Of a stretch of DNA of 22,237 bases, positions 14,676 to 21,982 are shown piece by piece. A program made the position numbers and the translations under genes. The notes under the pieces are model-generated. The model made no database searches, was not told the origin of the DNA, and was given only the letters and a program-made list of their open reading frames with translations. How positions within the stretch are numbered: the first letter of the stretch is position 1; each line of letters opens with the position of its first letter. Origin of the DNA: a virus; IMG/VR virus record IMGVR_UViG_3300010885_001565, positions 1 to 22,237 of that record; one strand, written 5' to 3'.

Positions 14676-15701
14676 ATGGGTGCAGGTGCAACAATTCAAT
14701 CGCCAACATCGGCAGGCAATCCAACAGGAACTGTTGTTCCTTTGGCGCAAAACTTGTCTACATTAGGAACTGGTCAAACCAGCAATCCTTTTCAAGCCTC
14801 TAACAACCCTTATATTCAAGCTGCACAAGCTACCACTTTAGGTAACTTGGCTGGCGCACAGTCGGCTACACAAGCTAACCGTATCAACCAAAATACCCCT
14901 TATGGGTCATTAAATTATACCCAAGGCGTAGACCAATACGGCAATCCTACATGGACTGCTAACCAGCAATTAAGCCAACCATTACAAGATTTAACCAATA
15001 CATCTTTATCAGGGTTACAGCAAAGTTTGCAAAACCCTATGTATGGCATTAATCCTGGTGAAACTGCTACTAACGCTATTATGCGTAGATTGCAGCCACA
15101 AATGGCGCAACAAGCAGAACAACAAGCGTCAAACCTTGCTAATCAAGGTATTGTTCCTGGAACAGTAGCTTATGACAACGCTATGCGCACATTCCAACAA
15201 GGTCAAAATGACCTATTAACTAGCGCACAAACAGCAGGCATTAGTTCTGGTTTACAAGCGCAACAATTGCAAAATCAACAAGCGGCTAATATTAAATCTT
15301 TGGGTACACCTAATTATGTAAACCCATACACTCAGGCTGCTGTTGCAGGCCCTGATTACCTTGGTGCTTACACTACTGGAAACGCTGCACAAATTGCCGC
15401 ACAAAACGCAAATAATGCTAAAACTGCTAACTTGCAAAATGGTTTATTTGGACTTGGTTCAAGCGCTATTTTAGGCGCTGGTGGACTAGGAAACCTTGGT
15501 GCTTCTGTTCTTAATGGTGCAACTACATTAGGTGGTTTATTAGGCTTAGGAAGCAACGCAGCTTCTAATATTAACAATACTAATTATTTTGGTGGCGCTG
15601 GTGGCGGATGGTTTGCACAGCCAGATACATCACAAACAGCGCAAACTGCAACTGATTTCTATGGCAATACCTATGACCCTCTAGCTGGCTGGAGTATGTA
15701 A
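14676..15701 (+). CDS. Internal virion / DNA-ejection protein candidate (341 aa)
   Basis: The protein is rich in Gln, Asn, Ala, Thr and Gly and nearly without acidic clusters, as in podovirus proteins packaged with the DNA. Recognisable pieces are NTPYGSLNYTQGVDQYGNPT (residues 73-92), a helical Gln/Ala region with MAQQAEQQASNLANQGIVPG (143-162), and PDYLGAYTTGNAAQIAAQNA (226-245). A Gly/Leu/Ala hydrophobic stretch follows (256-295) that could enter membrane. The Y-G-S-L-N-Y...D-x-Y-G-N-P-T segment is common in phage proteins at this position. A good GGAGAAGG site precedes the ATG. It begins a run of four similar genes with one-base overlaps, like the P22 ejection gene block (gp7, gp20, gp16). 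The exact counterpart cannot be named. Confidence 0.72.
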   Translation: MGAGATIQSPTSAGNPTGTVVPLAQNLSTLGTGQTSNPFQASNNPYIQAAQATTLGNLAGAQSATQANRINQNTPYGSLNYTQGVDQYGNPTWTANQQLSQPLQDLTNTSLSGLQQSLQNPMYGINPGETATNAIMRRLQPQMAQQAEQQASNLANQGIVPGTVAYDNAMRTFQQGQNDLLTSAQTAGISSGLQAQQLQNQQAANIKSLGTPNYVNPYTQAAVAGPDYLGAYTTGNAAQIAAQNANNAKTANLQNGLFGLGSSAILGAGGLGNLGASVLNGATTLGGLLGLGSNAASNINNTNYFGGAGGGWFAQPDTSQTAQTATDFYGNTYDPLAGWSM

Positions 15702-16906
15702 TGAGTTTGTTTAAAAGCAAACACTCCGGTTGGACATGGGACTTAAAACGCACACCGTTTGGTGGTGGCAATCCTATTTCTGGCGTTACTGATGCTATTT
15801 CTAATGCCATCGGAACTTCTGGTAATGGCGGTTTAGTAAGCGGAATTAGCAATTTAATTGAACAAGGCGCTGAAAAAGTAGGCGATACAGCCGTAGGATT
15901 AGATAAAGCAGTTAATAAATTAACGCCTATGGGTTGGGCTTTGCCTGCCGCTATTGTTGCAGCTTATTTTACTGGTGGTGGTTCATTGGCAGCAGAAGGC
16001 GCAGCAGAAGCTGGTTCAGCAGCAGCTTTAGAAGCTGGGGCAAGTTCAGCAGCAACAGCAGCAGGTGAGGCGGCATTTTCAGAGGCAGTAGCAGCAGGCG
16101 CAACAGAGGCAGCAGCTACAGAAGCAGCTAATGCAGCAGCAGCAGAGGCAGCAGCAGGATATACAAGTGCAGCAACCGAAGCAGGTGCGTCTCAATTTAC
16201 TCCTGAGATGATTCAATATGCCAATGCTTCTAGCGACCCTATTGGCACATTAACAAAATTACAAGGTTTAACACCTGAAGAATTTTCTTCTGTAACTCAA
16301 TATATTGGTGGCCCTGCTACAGCAGATAGTTTTACTGCTGGAGGAGATTTATCACAATTAATGCAATCTTATCCTGATTTAAGCCAAACTCAGTTAGAAG
16401 ATATTTTGCGCATTAATTATGGCACAGACCCAATGTTATCGGCTGATGCTGCCAATTTAGCTAAAAGTGGTTATGATGCTGCAACTATTGACCAAGTATT
16501 AGGGTATTCATATAGCCCTACTGAATTGGCTGGAACAGGTATTAATTCAAGCGCATTAGATGCTGCTTCAAGTTCAAGCCTTTCTGATACATTAAAAAAT
16601 ATTAATAGGGCAAGACAATTAGCTAAATTGCTAAATCAAACGCCAGGTCAAGTAAATTACAAAATTCCATCTTCTCAAGATTGGTTAAAAAATGCACAAA
16701 CAGTAGCATTAAATCAACCAGCACAACAGCAGTTTGGCGGCTTATATCAAATGAATAAGTCTCCATTTACTTTTCAAAATCCTACGGCAGCATTATTAGC
16801 TGGTGGTAATAAAACCCCAGCAGGATTAGATGTATCTGGACAACAAGGTACAACATTAAACACGCAACAACAAAATCAAATTTACTCTAGCTTACTGAGG
16901 TCATAA
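15701..16906 (+). CDS. Internal virion / DNA-ejection protein candidate (401 aa, Ala-rich)
   Basis: The N-terminus has aromatic HSGWTWDLKRTPFGGGNP (residues 8-25) and Gly/Ser-rich helices. Residues 76-96 (PMGWALPAAIVAAYFTGGGSL) are hydrophobic enough to span or line a membrane. Residues 97-163 are an extreme Ala/Glu/Thr-rich segment coded largely by GCA, followed by a mixed helical half (165-401) with LTKLQGLTPEEFSSVTQYIG and LSQTQLEDILRI. Proteins that are injected with DNA often combine such a hydrophobic segment with long Ala-rich helices. It overlaps both neighbours by one base; GGAG at 15691-15694 serves as its start site. The function is inferred from composition and position. Confidence 0.7.
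   Translation: MSLFKSKHSGWTWDLKRTPFGGGNPISGVTDAISNAIGTSGNGGLVSGISNLIEQGAEKVGDTAVGLDKAVNKLTPMGWALPAAIVAAYFTGGGSLAAEGAAEAGSAAALEAGASSAATAAGEAAFSEAVAAGATEAAATEAANAAAAEAAAGYTSAATEAGASQFTPEMIQYANASSDPIGTLTKLQGLTPEEFSSVTQYIGGPATADSFTAGGDLSQLMQSYPDLSQTQLEDILRINYGTDPMLSADAANLAKSGYDAATIDQVLGYSYSPTELAGTGINSSALDAASSSSLSDTLKNINRARQLAKLLNQTPGQVNYKIPSSQDWLKNAQTVALNQPAQQQFGGLYQMNKSPFTFQNPTAALLAGGNKTPAGLDVSGQQGTTLNTQQQNQIYSSLLRS
15989..16189 (+). repeat. GCA-rich trinucleotide tract coding for an Ala-rich helix
   Basis: This tract encodes residues 97-163 of the 401-aa protein. GCA and GCA-GCA runs alternate with GAA, GAG, ACA and TCA codons. The tract is imperfect, so it reads as low complexity rather than a simple microsatellite. 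In-frame triplet slippage could change the helix length without breaking the gene. Confidence 0.75.
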
Positions 16907-17976
16907 TGGCACTTACTCCTGAACAACAAGCATTAGACTTTAACCCTGAATTGCAGGATGTAAGTCGTCAGCGTAAATTGGCTGATTTATTAATGTCACA
17001 AGGTATGCAACAGCCACAAGGTCAAATGATTAGTGGTCATTATGTTGCGCCTAGCTGGACTCAGCAATTAAACCCCATTGCTAATATTATTGCAGGAGAA
17101 GCTGTTGGAAACCGTGCTGATACTAAACAAACACAAATAGCTGAAGCGTTAAGAAACAAAAAATTAGAAGTGCAACAAGCAATTCAACAAAAAATTGACT
17201 CTGGTGATTTAAAAGGTGCTTTAGGTATTGCAACTCAAAACGAACAATATGGTGGTAAAGAATTTATTGCGCCACTTATGGGTAATGTAATTCCAAAAGC
17301 AGCAGAACCTAAAGTTGTTGGAAATTACCTCATTGGCCCTGATGGAAAAGTTGTATTTAAAGCGCCAAAAGAATATGCACCTCATGCCCCACAATTAGTG
17401 CAAACTGCAAATGGTTTCGTAAGTTATAACCCTAATACTGGTGCTGTAACGCCTGTGCAAGCACCTGCTGGTATGGGCGGTGGCGCTGGTGGCGCATTAA
17501 TGCCCCCACCTTCTGCTGATGTTTCAAAAGATATAAAAGAATTAAACCAACAAAAATCAATTATTAATGCTGCAATTCAAGGCGTTGAAAAACATAGGCA
17601 ATATTTTGGCGGAAAATATGCCGCCCCTGAATTATTAGGCGGTGAAATTGGTCAAGCTGCAATGAACGCAAAATTACCAGAAGGCGCTGTTGAGGCTAGG
17701 TCAAATGTATTTAATACGGCTTCTGCTGTTATCAAAGAAAGGGCTGGTACTGCGCAAACCCCTGGTGAAAAAACTATTATTATGCGTTTCTTGCCTTCTA
17801 TTTATGATACTGATGCAACTGTTATTAAAAAATTAAACGCTTACAATCAATATATTGAAAACAAAGCTACTGGCACAACTTCTGTGCCTGGTGCTGTACC
17901 AGCTTATCAAGGGCAACCAACACCAAATGCACCGGCTGCTACTACAGGTGGTTGGAAAGTTACTAAGGTTGAATAA
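16906..17976 (+). CDS. Internal virion / DNA-ejection protein candidate (356 aa)
   Basis: The N-terminal 70 residues contain RQRKLADLLMSQGMQQPQGQ and HYVAPSWTQQLNPIANIIAG, a pattern common in podovirus proteins coded between the neck and fibre genes. A helical Gln/Lys segment follows (75-105, EALRNKKLEVQQAIQQKI). Then comes a beta-like region (130-195) with VGNYLIGPDGKVVFKAP and NGFVSYNPNTGAVTPV. The C-terminal half is helical with KHRQYFGGKYAAPELLGGEI and GEKTIIMRFLPSIYD. A Pro/Ala/Thr linker and GGWKVTKVE end the protein. No signal peptide or catalytic motif is visible. It overlaps the genes on both sides by one base and has GAGG just before its start. The ejection role is inferred. Confidence 0.7.
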   Translation: MALTPEQQALDFNPELQDVSRQRKLADLLMSQGMQQPQGQMISGHYVAPSWTQQLNPIANIIAGEAVGNRADTKQTQIAEALRNKKLEVQQAIQQKIDSGDLKGALGIATQNEQYGGKEFIAPLMGNVIPKAAEPKVVGNYLIGPDGKVVFKAPKEYAPHAPQLVQTANGFVSYNPNTGAVTPVQAPAGMGGGAGGALMPPPSADVSKDIKELNQQKSIINAAIQGVEKHRQYFGGKYAAPELLGGEIGQAAMNAKLPEGAVEARSNVFNTASAVIKERAGTAQTPGEKTIIMRFLPSIYDTDATVIKKLNAYNQYIENKATGTTSVPGAVPAYQGQPTPNAPAATTGGWKVTKVE

Positions 17977-19667
17977 TGGCTACATATACAGTAGAAGCAC
18001 CTGATGGAAAAACAATTACTTTAGAAGGGCCTGCTGGCGCTTCTCAAGCGGATGTTATTGCACAAGCACAACAATTATATAAACCACAGCAATCTGCACC
18101 AACACCTACGCCTGCTTCAAGCGGTCAATTTGGTGAAAATGCCGGTGGCGCTGCTTTTGGTCGCCCAATTAATCGTGGTCAATTAAATGTTCAACAAACT
18201 CCTAGGCCATTAGAATCAGCATTGGCAGCATTGACTAAAGAAGCGGTTGTAAATCCCGTATTGGGCGCTGTTCAATTAGCTACAGGCGGTCAGGTTGGCA
18301 ATCAAGCCGTACAAAGCATGGCACAACAAGCAAAACCATACGAAGAAGCTAATCCAGGTTCTTATTTAGCTGGTCAAGTTGCTGGTGCTGTAGCACCTGC
18401 TGCTGGTATTGCTAAAGGAATTGGCATGATTCCTAGCTTTGCTAAAGCCGCACCTTTGCTACAAAATGTTGGTGGGGCTATGGTTCAAGGCGCATTAATG
18501 CCTAATGAAACAGGTAAAACTGGCACAGAATTATATGCGCAAAAAGCAAAAGAAGCGCCTGTAAATGCGTTGCTTGGCACAATTCCTAGTGTTGCTAGTA
18601 AGGGTGGAGAATTATTAGGTTCATTGTTGCGCAAAGGTGCTGGCATCTCTACAGGCGCAGGTGAAGAAGCTATTGCACAAGCCTATAAGTCTGGAAAGTC
18701 TAGCAACCAGGAGTTTTTGGCAAATATGCGTAATGAAATGCCAATGGAAGAAGTGCTTAATCAAGCCAAAGAAGCGCTTGCTTCTATGCGTTCACAACGC
18801 ATGGGCGCATACCAAGAAGGTATTGCTTCCATTAAACCAAACCAAGAAATTGTTGCTGGCAAAGCATTGCCCATACCAGCTAAACGTTTAGACTTTTCTC
18901 CTATTGAAAGTAAATTGTCTGAAGTTGTTGATTCTATGAAGATTTCAACACCAACAGGCGAAAAGTTAAAAATTGGCGCAGATGAAGCAAAAAAAGTAAA
19001 TGAACTTGAAAAAATTGTCCAAGAATGGAAATCAGACCCAACATTCCATACTGCTGAAGGATTAGACGCATTAAAACAACGTTTAGACGCTTTATACCCT
19101 GAAAGTCCAATGCAGCGTCAAGCGCAAAGGGCAATTACTTCTGTTCGTAATGCAGTAAAAGACACCATTGTTTCTCAAGACAAATCTTATGCTTCAACAA
19201 TGAAAAATTATGAAGAAGCACTTGGTCTTGAAAGAGAAATTGAAAGGTCATTGTCTTTAGGCAAAGGTAAATCTCAAGAAGCAGCATTAAAAAAATTGCA
19301 ATCTTTAACTAGAAACAATGTAAATACAGATTATGGTTTTAGACAACAGTTAGCAAATGAGTTAATGCGTCAATCTGGCACAGATTTAATGCCAGCTATT
19401 TCAGGCCAAGCATTAAATTCTTGGACTCCAAGAGGTTTGGTAGGACAAGGACTTGATGTTGGCGCAGGTTTGGGCGCTATTTTAAGTGGTGGCGCACATT
19501 TACCAGGATTAGCAGCAACTATGGCTACTACTAGCCCTCGTTTAATGGGCGAAGCAGCTTATAAAGCGGGGCAAATTGCTTCCAAAACCCCTAAAATTAC
19601 AGATGAACAAAAGAAAATAGCCCAATTATTATTAATGCGTGGTGTACAAGGAGTAACAAATGAGTAG
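17976..19667 (+). CDS. Large internal virion / DNA-ejection protein candidate (563 aa)
   Basis: The first 35 residues, YTVEAPDGKTITLEGPAGAS followed by QADVIAQAQQLYK, form a short domain often found at the start of large phage ejection proteins. A Pro/Gln linker follows (36-55). Next are Gly/Ala-rich amphipathic or hydrophobic helices (about 127-175 with YLAGQVAGAVAPAAGIAKGI, and 195-225). A charged helical middle (250-445) has KKVNELEKIVQEW and EALGLEREIERSLS. A second Gly/Ala-rich region lies at 486-535 with GLVGQGLDVGAGLGAILSGG. No lysozyme or peptidase motif is visible, so it does not look like an injected murein hydrolase. It overlaps the next gene by eight bases, and AAGGAG for that gene lies inside its end. 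Confidence 0.72.
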   Translation: MATYTVEAPDGKTITLEGPAGASQADVIAQAQQLYKPQQSAPTPTPASSGQFGENAGGAAFGRPINRGQLNVQQTPRPLESALAALTKEAVVNPVLGAVQLATGGQVGNQAVQSMAQQAKPYEEANPGSYLAGQVAGAVAPAAGIAKGIGMIPSFAKAAPLLQNVGGAMVQGALMPNETGKTGTELYAQKAKEAPVNALLGTIPSVASKGGELLGSLLRKGAGISTGAGEEAIAQAYKSGKSSNQEFLANMRNEMPMEEVLNQAKEALASMRSQRMGAYQEGIASIKPNQEIVAGKALPIPAKRLDFSPIESKLSEVVDSMKISTPTGEKLKIGADEAKKVNELEKIVQEWKSDPTFHTAEGLDALKQRLDALYPESPMQRQAQRAITSVRNAVKDTIVSQDKSYASTMKNYEEALGLEREIERSLSLGKGKSQEAALKKLQSLTRNNVNTDYGFRQQLANELMRQSGTDLMPAISGQALNSWTPRGLVGQGLDVGAGLGAILSGGAHLPGLAATMATTSPRLMGEAAYKAGQIASKTPKITDEQKKIAQLLLMRGVQGVTNE

Positions 19668-19899
19668 AAACGGTAGCGGAGTCTATAACCTCCCAAGCGG
19701 TAACCCAGTAGTAACAGGCACTACTATTACAAGTAGCTGGGCTAACACAACCATGCAAAACATTGCTGATGCCCTTACTCAGTCTGTTTCAGCAGACGGT
19801 CAAACACCTATGTCTGGCGCACTCAATATGGCAACAAACGACATTAATAATGTTGGTACACTAACAGCCTTAACAGGCATCTTTGGCGGAACATACTAA
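19660..19899 (+). CDS. Tail fibre N-terminal (anchor) fragment, 79 aa
   Basis: The sequence opens with MSRNGSGVYNLPSGNPVVTG and continues TTITSSWANTTMQNIADALT, the standard N-terminal virion-binding domain of many podovirus tail fibres. It then has the tile SADGQTPMSGALNMATNDIN and stops after GIFGGTY. Family members usually continue into a long shaft, so this looks like an anchor piece separated from its shaft. The start has an AAGGAG site inside the previous gene. A single base separates its TAA from the next ATG, in a different frame. The last 15 bases match the end of the 750-aa fibre gene. It may be a true two-part fibre or a decayed one; the intact start signals and shared ending favour the former. 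Confidence 0.82.
   Translation: MSRNGSGVYNLPSGNPVVTGTTITSSWANTTMQNIADALTQSVSADGQTPMSGALNMATNDINNVGTLTALTGIFGGTY
19885..19899 (+). repeat. 15-base gene-end repeat, copy 2
   Basis: GGCGGAACATACTAA ends the 79-aa fibre gene and differs at one base from the end of the 750-aa gene (6437-6451). Its GGCGGA is also the nearest purine-rich site to the ATG at 19901, though 10 bases away. Confidence 0.85.
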
Positions 19900-19900
19900 A

Positions 19901-20641
19901 ATGGCACAAACAGGATTTACACCCATATCGAATTACTATTCAGCTACGGCAACTAATGTCCCTACTGCTGGTAATTTAGTCGCTGGCGAATTAGCTATTA
20001 ATACTGCTGATGGCAAACTATTTTATAAAGACTCTAGCGGTGTAGTACAAACTATTGCCACTAAAGCTGCGGCTGCATTAGGAACAAGCACAACAGGTAG
20101 TGGTGCTACTGTATTAGCGACTAGCCCTACTTTAGTTACTCCAGCATTAGGAACTCCATCAGCAATTAATCTAACTAATGCAACAGCATTGCCATCATCA
20201 GCATTACCTGCTGGTACTGTATTACAGGTAGTTAGCACAACAAAAACTGATGCTTTTTCAACAACTTCAACAAGTTTTGTTGATGTAACTGGATTATCGG
20301 TTTCAATTACTCCTAAATTTTCAACAAGCAAAATATTAGTACAAATAACTGCATCATCAACTGGTGGTCGTGCAAATGTGGTAACAATGTTTAACCAAAT
20401 AGTTAGAAATTCAACGGCTATATACAATATGGGAAATGGTCCAGGAACAACACCTGACAATAGTAGTGACCAACCAACAGTTATATCTGCAAATTATTTG
20501 GATTCTCCTGCAACAACTTCTGCTACAACATACAAAATGCAAATTAGAGGAGATGGTGCGCTTGTAGGCATTAATAGAAGCGCATCAACTTCTACTGTCA
20601 TTGGAAATTCTACAATTACTGTTATGGAGATTGCACAATAA
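19901..20641 (+). CDS. Tail fibre / receptor-binding-type protein, 246 aa
   Basis: The start is placed at the ATG at 19901 (MAQTGFTPISNYYSATATNV). An upstream in-frame codon at 19883 lies inside the previous gene and lacks support. The N-terminus with LVAGELAINTADGKLFYKDS (residues 27-46) is a common phage fibre module. A linker tile TGSGATVLATSPTLVTPALG (65-84) is shared with the 750-aa protein. The C-terminal half (105-246) looks like a jelly-roll tip found in phages of aquatic bacteria: FSTTSTSFVDVTGLSVSITP, SKILVQITASS, YLDSPATTSATTYKMQIRGD and a final STITVMEIAQ. Trimerisation and receptor binding are inferred from family resemblance. Confidence 0.8.
   Translation: MAQTGFTPISNYYSATATNVPTAGNLVAGELAINTADGKLFYKDSSGVVQTIATKAAAALGTSTTGSGATVLATSPTLVTPALGTPSAINLTNATALPSSALPAGTVLQVVSTTKTDAFSTTSTSFVDVTGLSVSITPKFSTSKILVQITASSTGGRANVVTMFNQIVRNSTAIYNMGNGPGTTPDNSSDQPTVISANYLDSPATTSATTYKMQIRGDGALVGINRSASTSTVIGNSTITVMEIAQ
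20093..20164 (+). repeat. Fibre tile shared with the 6143-6214 copy
   Basis: This stretch encodes residues 65-88 of the 246-aa protein and is the second copy of the LATSPTLVTPALGTPS tile. It is colinear with the first copy without gaps. Confidence 0.85.
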
Positions 20642-20856
20642 TGGACGCTTTAAGAAAACTTTATCCTCAGGTAGTTACAACTAATGGCGATATTGCTTAC
20701 GATGTTGATGGCAATGAAGTGGCTTATGATTTACAAGCTGTGCTTGCACAAGAAAAAACTGATGCACAAGCAGTTATTGATACAAAGGCTTCTGCACTAG
20801 CTAAACTTGCAGCATTAGGTCTTACGCAAGATGAAGTGAAAGCGCTGGTGTCATAA
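20641..20856 (+). CDS. Small phage protein following the fibre gene (71 aa)
   Basis: This short acidic helical protein begins MDALRKLYPQVVTTNGDIAY and ends AALGLTQDEVKALVS. The middle helix is Ala-rich (LAQEKTDAQAVIDTKASALA). The L-G-L-T-x-D/E-E-x-K-A-L ending is frequent in small proteins beside phage fibre genes and may be a fibre assembly or attachment factor; that role is inferred. It starts within the stop codon of the fibre gene (TAATG), with GGAG about 11 bases upstream, and its own stop overlaps the next start in the same way. Confidence 0.7.
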   Translation: MDALRKLYPQVVTTNGDIAYDVDGNEVAYDLQAVLAQEKTDAQAVIDTKASALAKLAALGLTQDEVKALVS

Positions 20857-21047
20857 TGTTTATCGTTTCTTGGGTATTTGACAAATTAGGCTATATGCCT
20901 AAGTTTTCTATTGACGTAAACCATCCTTTCCCTGCTACCCAAAAGGATTATGTTGCACCTGATTTTGAAAAACCAGCCGCTAAAAAAACAGCTAAAAAGA
21001 CTGTTAAAATAGCAAAAGCGACTACTCGCAAATCAACTAAAAAGTGA
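20856..21047 (+). CDS. Small protein with histone-like basic tail (63 aa)
   Basis: The first 20 residues (MFIVSWVFDKLGYMPKFSID) are hydrophobic and aromatic and could lie on a membrane or fold as a small core. Residues 39-63 are almost only Lys, Ala, Thr and Arg (KPAAKKTAKKTVKIAKATTR then KSTKK), like the tails of bacterial histone H1-like proteins. Such a tail would bind nucleic acid or acidic surfaces. I know no assigned function for the family. Its position between the fibre and holin-like genes gives little help. The start overlaps the previous stop (TAATG). Confidence 0.68.
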   Translation: MFIVSWVFDKLGYMPKFSIDVNHPFPATQKDYVAPDFEKPAAKKTAKKTVKIAKATTRKSTKK

Positions 21048-21054
21048 GTATTGT

Positions 21055-21258
21055 GTGGATTTAGACCCTATAAAATTTGGCATAACAATTCAGAAAGTAG
21101 AAGCTATGGAGTTTGAAGTAGCTGAACTTCGCAAGGATGTTAAACAACTTTTAGAATTAGCCAATAAGGGTCGGGGTGGATTTTGGGCTGGCATGGCAAT
21201 CGTGTCAGCTTTTTCTACCTTTATCGGATTTGTAGCCCATTACATCACCGGAAAATGA
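21055..21258 (+). CDS. Small membrane protein, holin candidate (67 aa)
   Basis: The product has a charged N-terminal helix with coiled-coil spacing (EAMEFEVAELRKDVKQLLEL, residues 16-35). One hydrophobic segment at about 43-62 (FWAGMAIVSAFSTFIGFVAH) precedes a short basic tail. A soluble coil followed by one C-terminal membrane span is seen in XhlA-like and other phage lysis-region proteins. The start is GTG at 21055, seven bases after the previous stop, with only a weak upstream site. Its stop overlaps the next ATG (ATGA). Either this or the next protein could be the holin, with the other as antiholin or partner. Confidence 0.68.
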   Translation: MDLDPIKFGITIQKVEAMEFEVAELRKDVKQLLELANKGRGGFWAGMAIVSAFSTFIGFVAHYITGK

Positions 21259-21437
21259 AAGCCCACCGCAGTAAGACAATGTGGTTTTCTCTTGCACTTG
21301 TTGTTTTAGGTGCATTAATGGACAATTTTTCGTATATACAAGACCTTATAGACCCTAAATATTATGGGTTTGGTTACATTGTCATTGGAATCATCGTGGC
21401 AACCCTTAGATTTGTCACGACAAAGCCCATAGAATGA
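21255..21437 (+). CDS. Two-span membrane protein, holin candidate (60 aa)
   Basis: The start is the ATG at 21255 (MKAHRSKTMWFSLALVVLGA), which overlaps the previous stop; a longer in-frame reading from 21183 would lie inside the upstream gene. Two hydrophobic helices (about 9-22 and 38-53) flank a short polar loop with YIQDLIDPKYYGFG, and the protein ends LRFVTTKPIE. The K-T-M...VLGAL...YG...VTTKP pattern recurs in small phage proteins annotated as holins. Holins open the inner membrane at a set time. A good functional assignment needs a lysis test. Its stop overlaps the next start (ATGA). Confidence 0.72.
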   Translation: MKAHRSKTMWFSLALVVLGALMDNFSYIQDLIDPKYYGFGYIVIGIIVATLRFVTTKPIE

Positions 21438-21982
21438 TTTATATAATCTACTTAATACTTGCCCATATCAGTTTGCTATTAACGCTTCTAGCCGTCATTT
21501 TAGCCCCTGTAATGCCATTGTTTGCGGTACAAAAGCTATGGTGGTGCGATAACCATTCTTACCAAGCTGTAGGCCCTGTATTACCTTCATGGCTTAACTG
21601 GTTTATGACACCGGACAACACTCTTAATGGCGATGCAACATTCCAAACGAATAATGGCATTAGCTATTGGTCTAAGGTTAAATGGCTGTGGCGTAACCCA
21701 GCTTACAGTTTTGCTTTGCGGTATCTATCAGCGCCATATACCACTTCTGTATCTGGCGACCCTACTATTAAAGACAATGACAATGCGAAAAAAGGTTGGT
21801 GCTTGGTTCACGCTAATGGACTATTTCAATTTACTCTTGTTGCCCCTATTGGGTTTAGCCGTTGTATTTATGTTAATTTGGGGTGGAATATTCGTGGTTT
21901 GGTCGATGTTAATGTGCAACCTAAACCGCAAGAATGGCAGGCGACATTCGTTTTCTCGCCCAGAATATCGGGGTTCAGATGA
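21434..21982 (+). CDS. DUF7338-like membrane-anchored phage protein (182 aa)
   Basis: The N-terminus is strongly hydrophobic (residues 1-31, YLILAHISLLLTLLAVILAP), one or two spans. A conserved-looking polar domain follows with WLNWFMTPDNTLNGD (53-67), SKVKWLWRNPAYSFALRYL (80-98) and a beta-rich end (GWCLVHANGLFQFTL, RCIYVNLGWNIRG). The TPDN-x-L-x-GD and RNPAY-x-F motifs fit a phage family of unknown function often coded among lysis genes. No catalytic set typical of an endolysin is visible. It overlaps both neighbours (ATGA). Involvement in lysis is inferred from position only. Confidence 0.75.
   Translation: MIYIIYLILAHISLLLTLLAVILAPVMPLFAVQKLWWCDNHSYQAVGPVLPSWLNWFMTPDNTLNGDATFQTNNGISYWSKVKWLWRNPAYSFALRYLSAPYTTSVSGDPTIKDNDNAKKGWCLVHANGLFQFTLVAPIGFSRCIYVNLGWNIRGLVDVNVQPKPQEWQATFVFSPRISGFR

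Noticed and set aside
20023-20460. 145-aa minus-strand open frame opposite the 246-aa fibre protein
   Set aside because: Same cause: low-complexity sense codons; no ribosome-binding site and composition mirrors the antisense of the other fibre gene.
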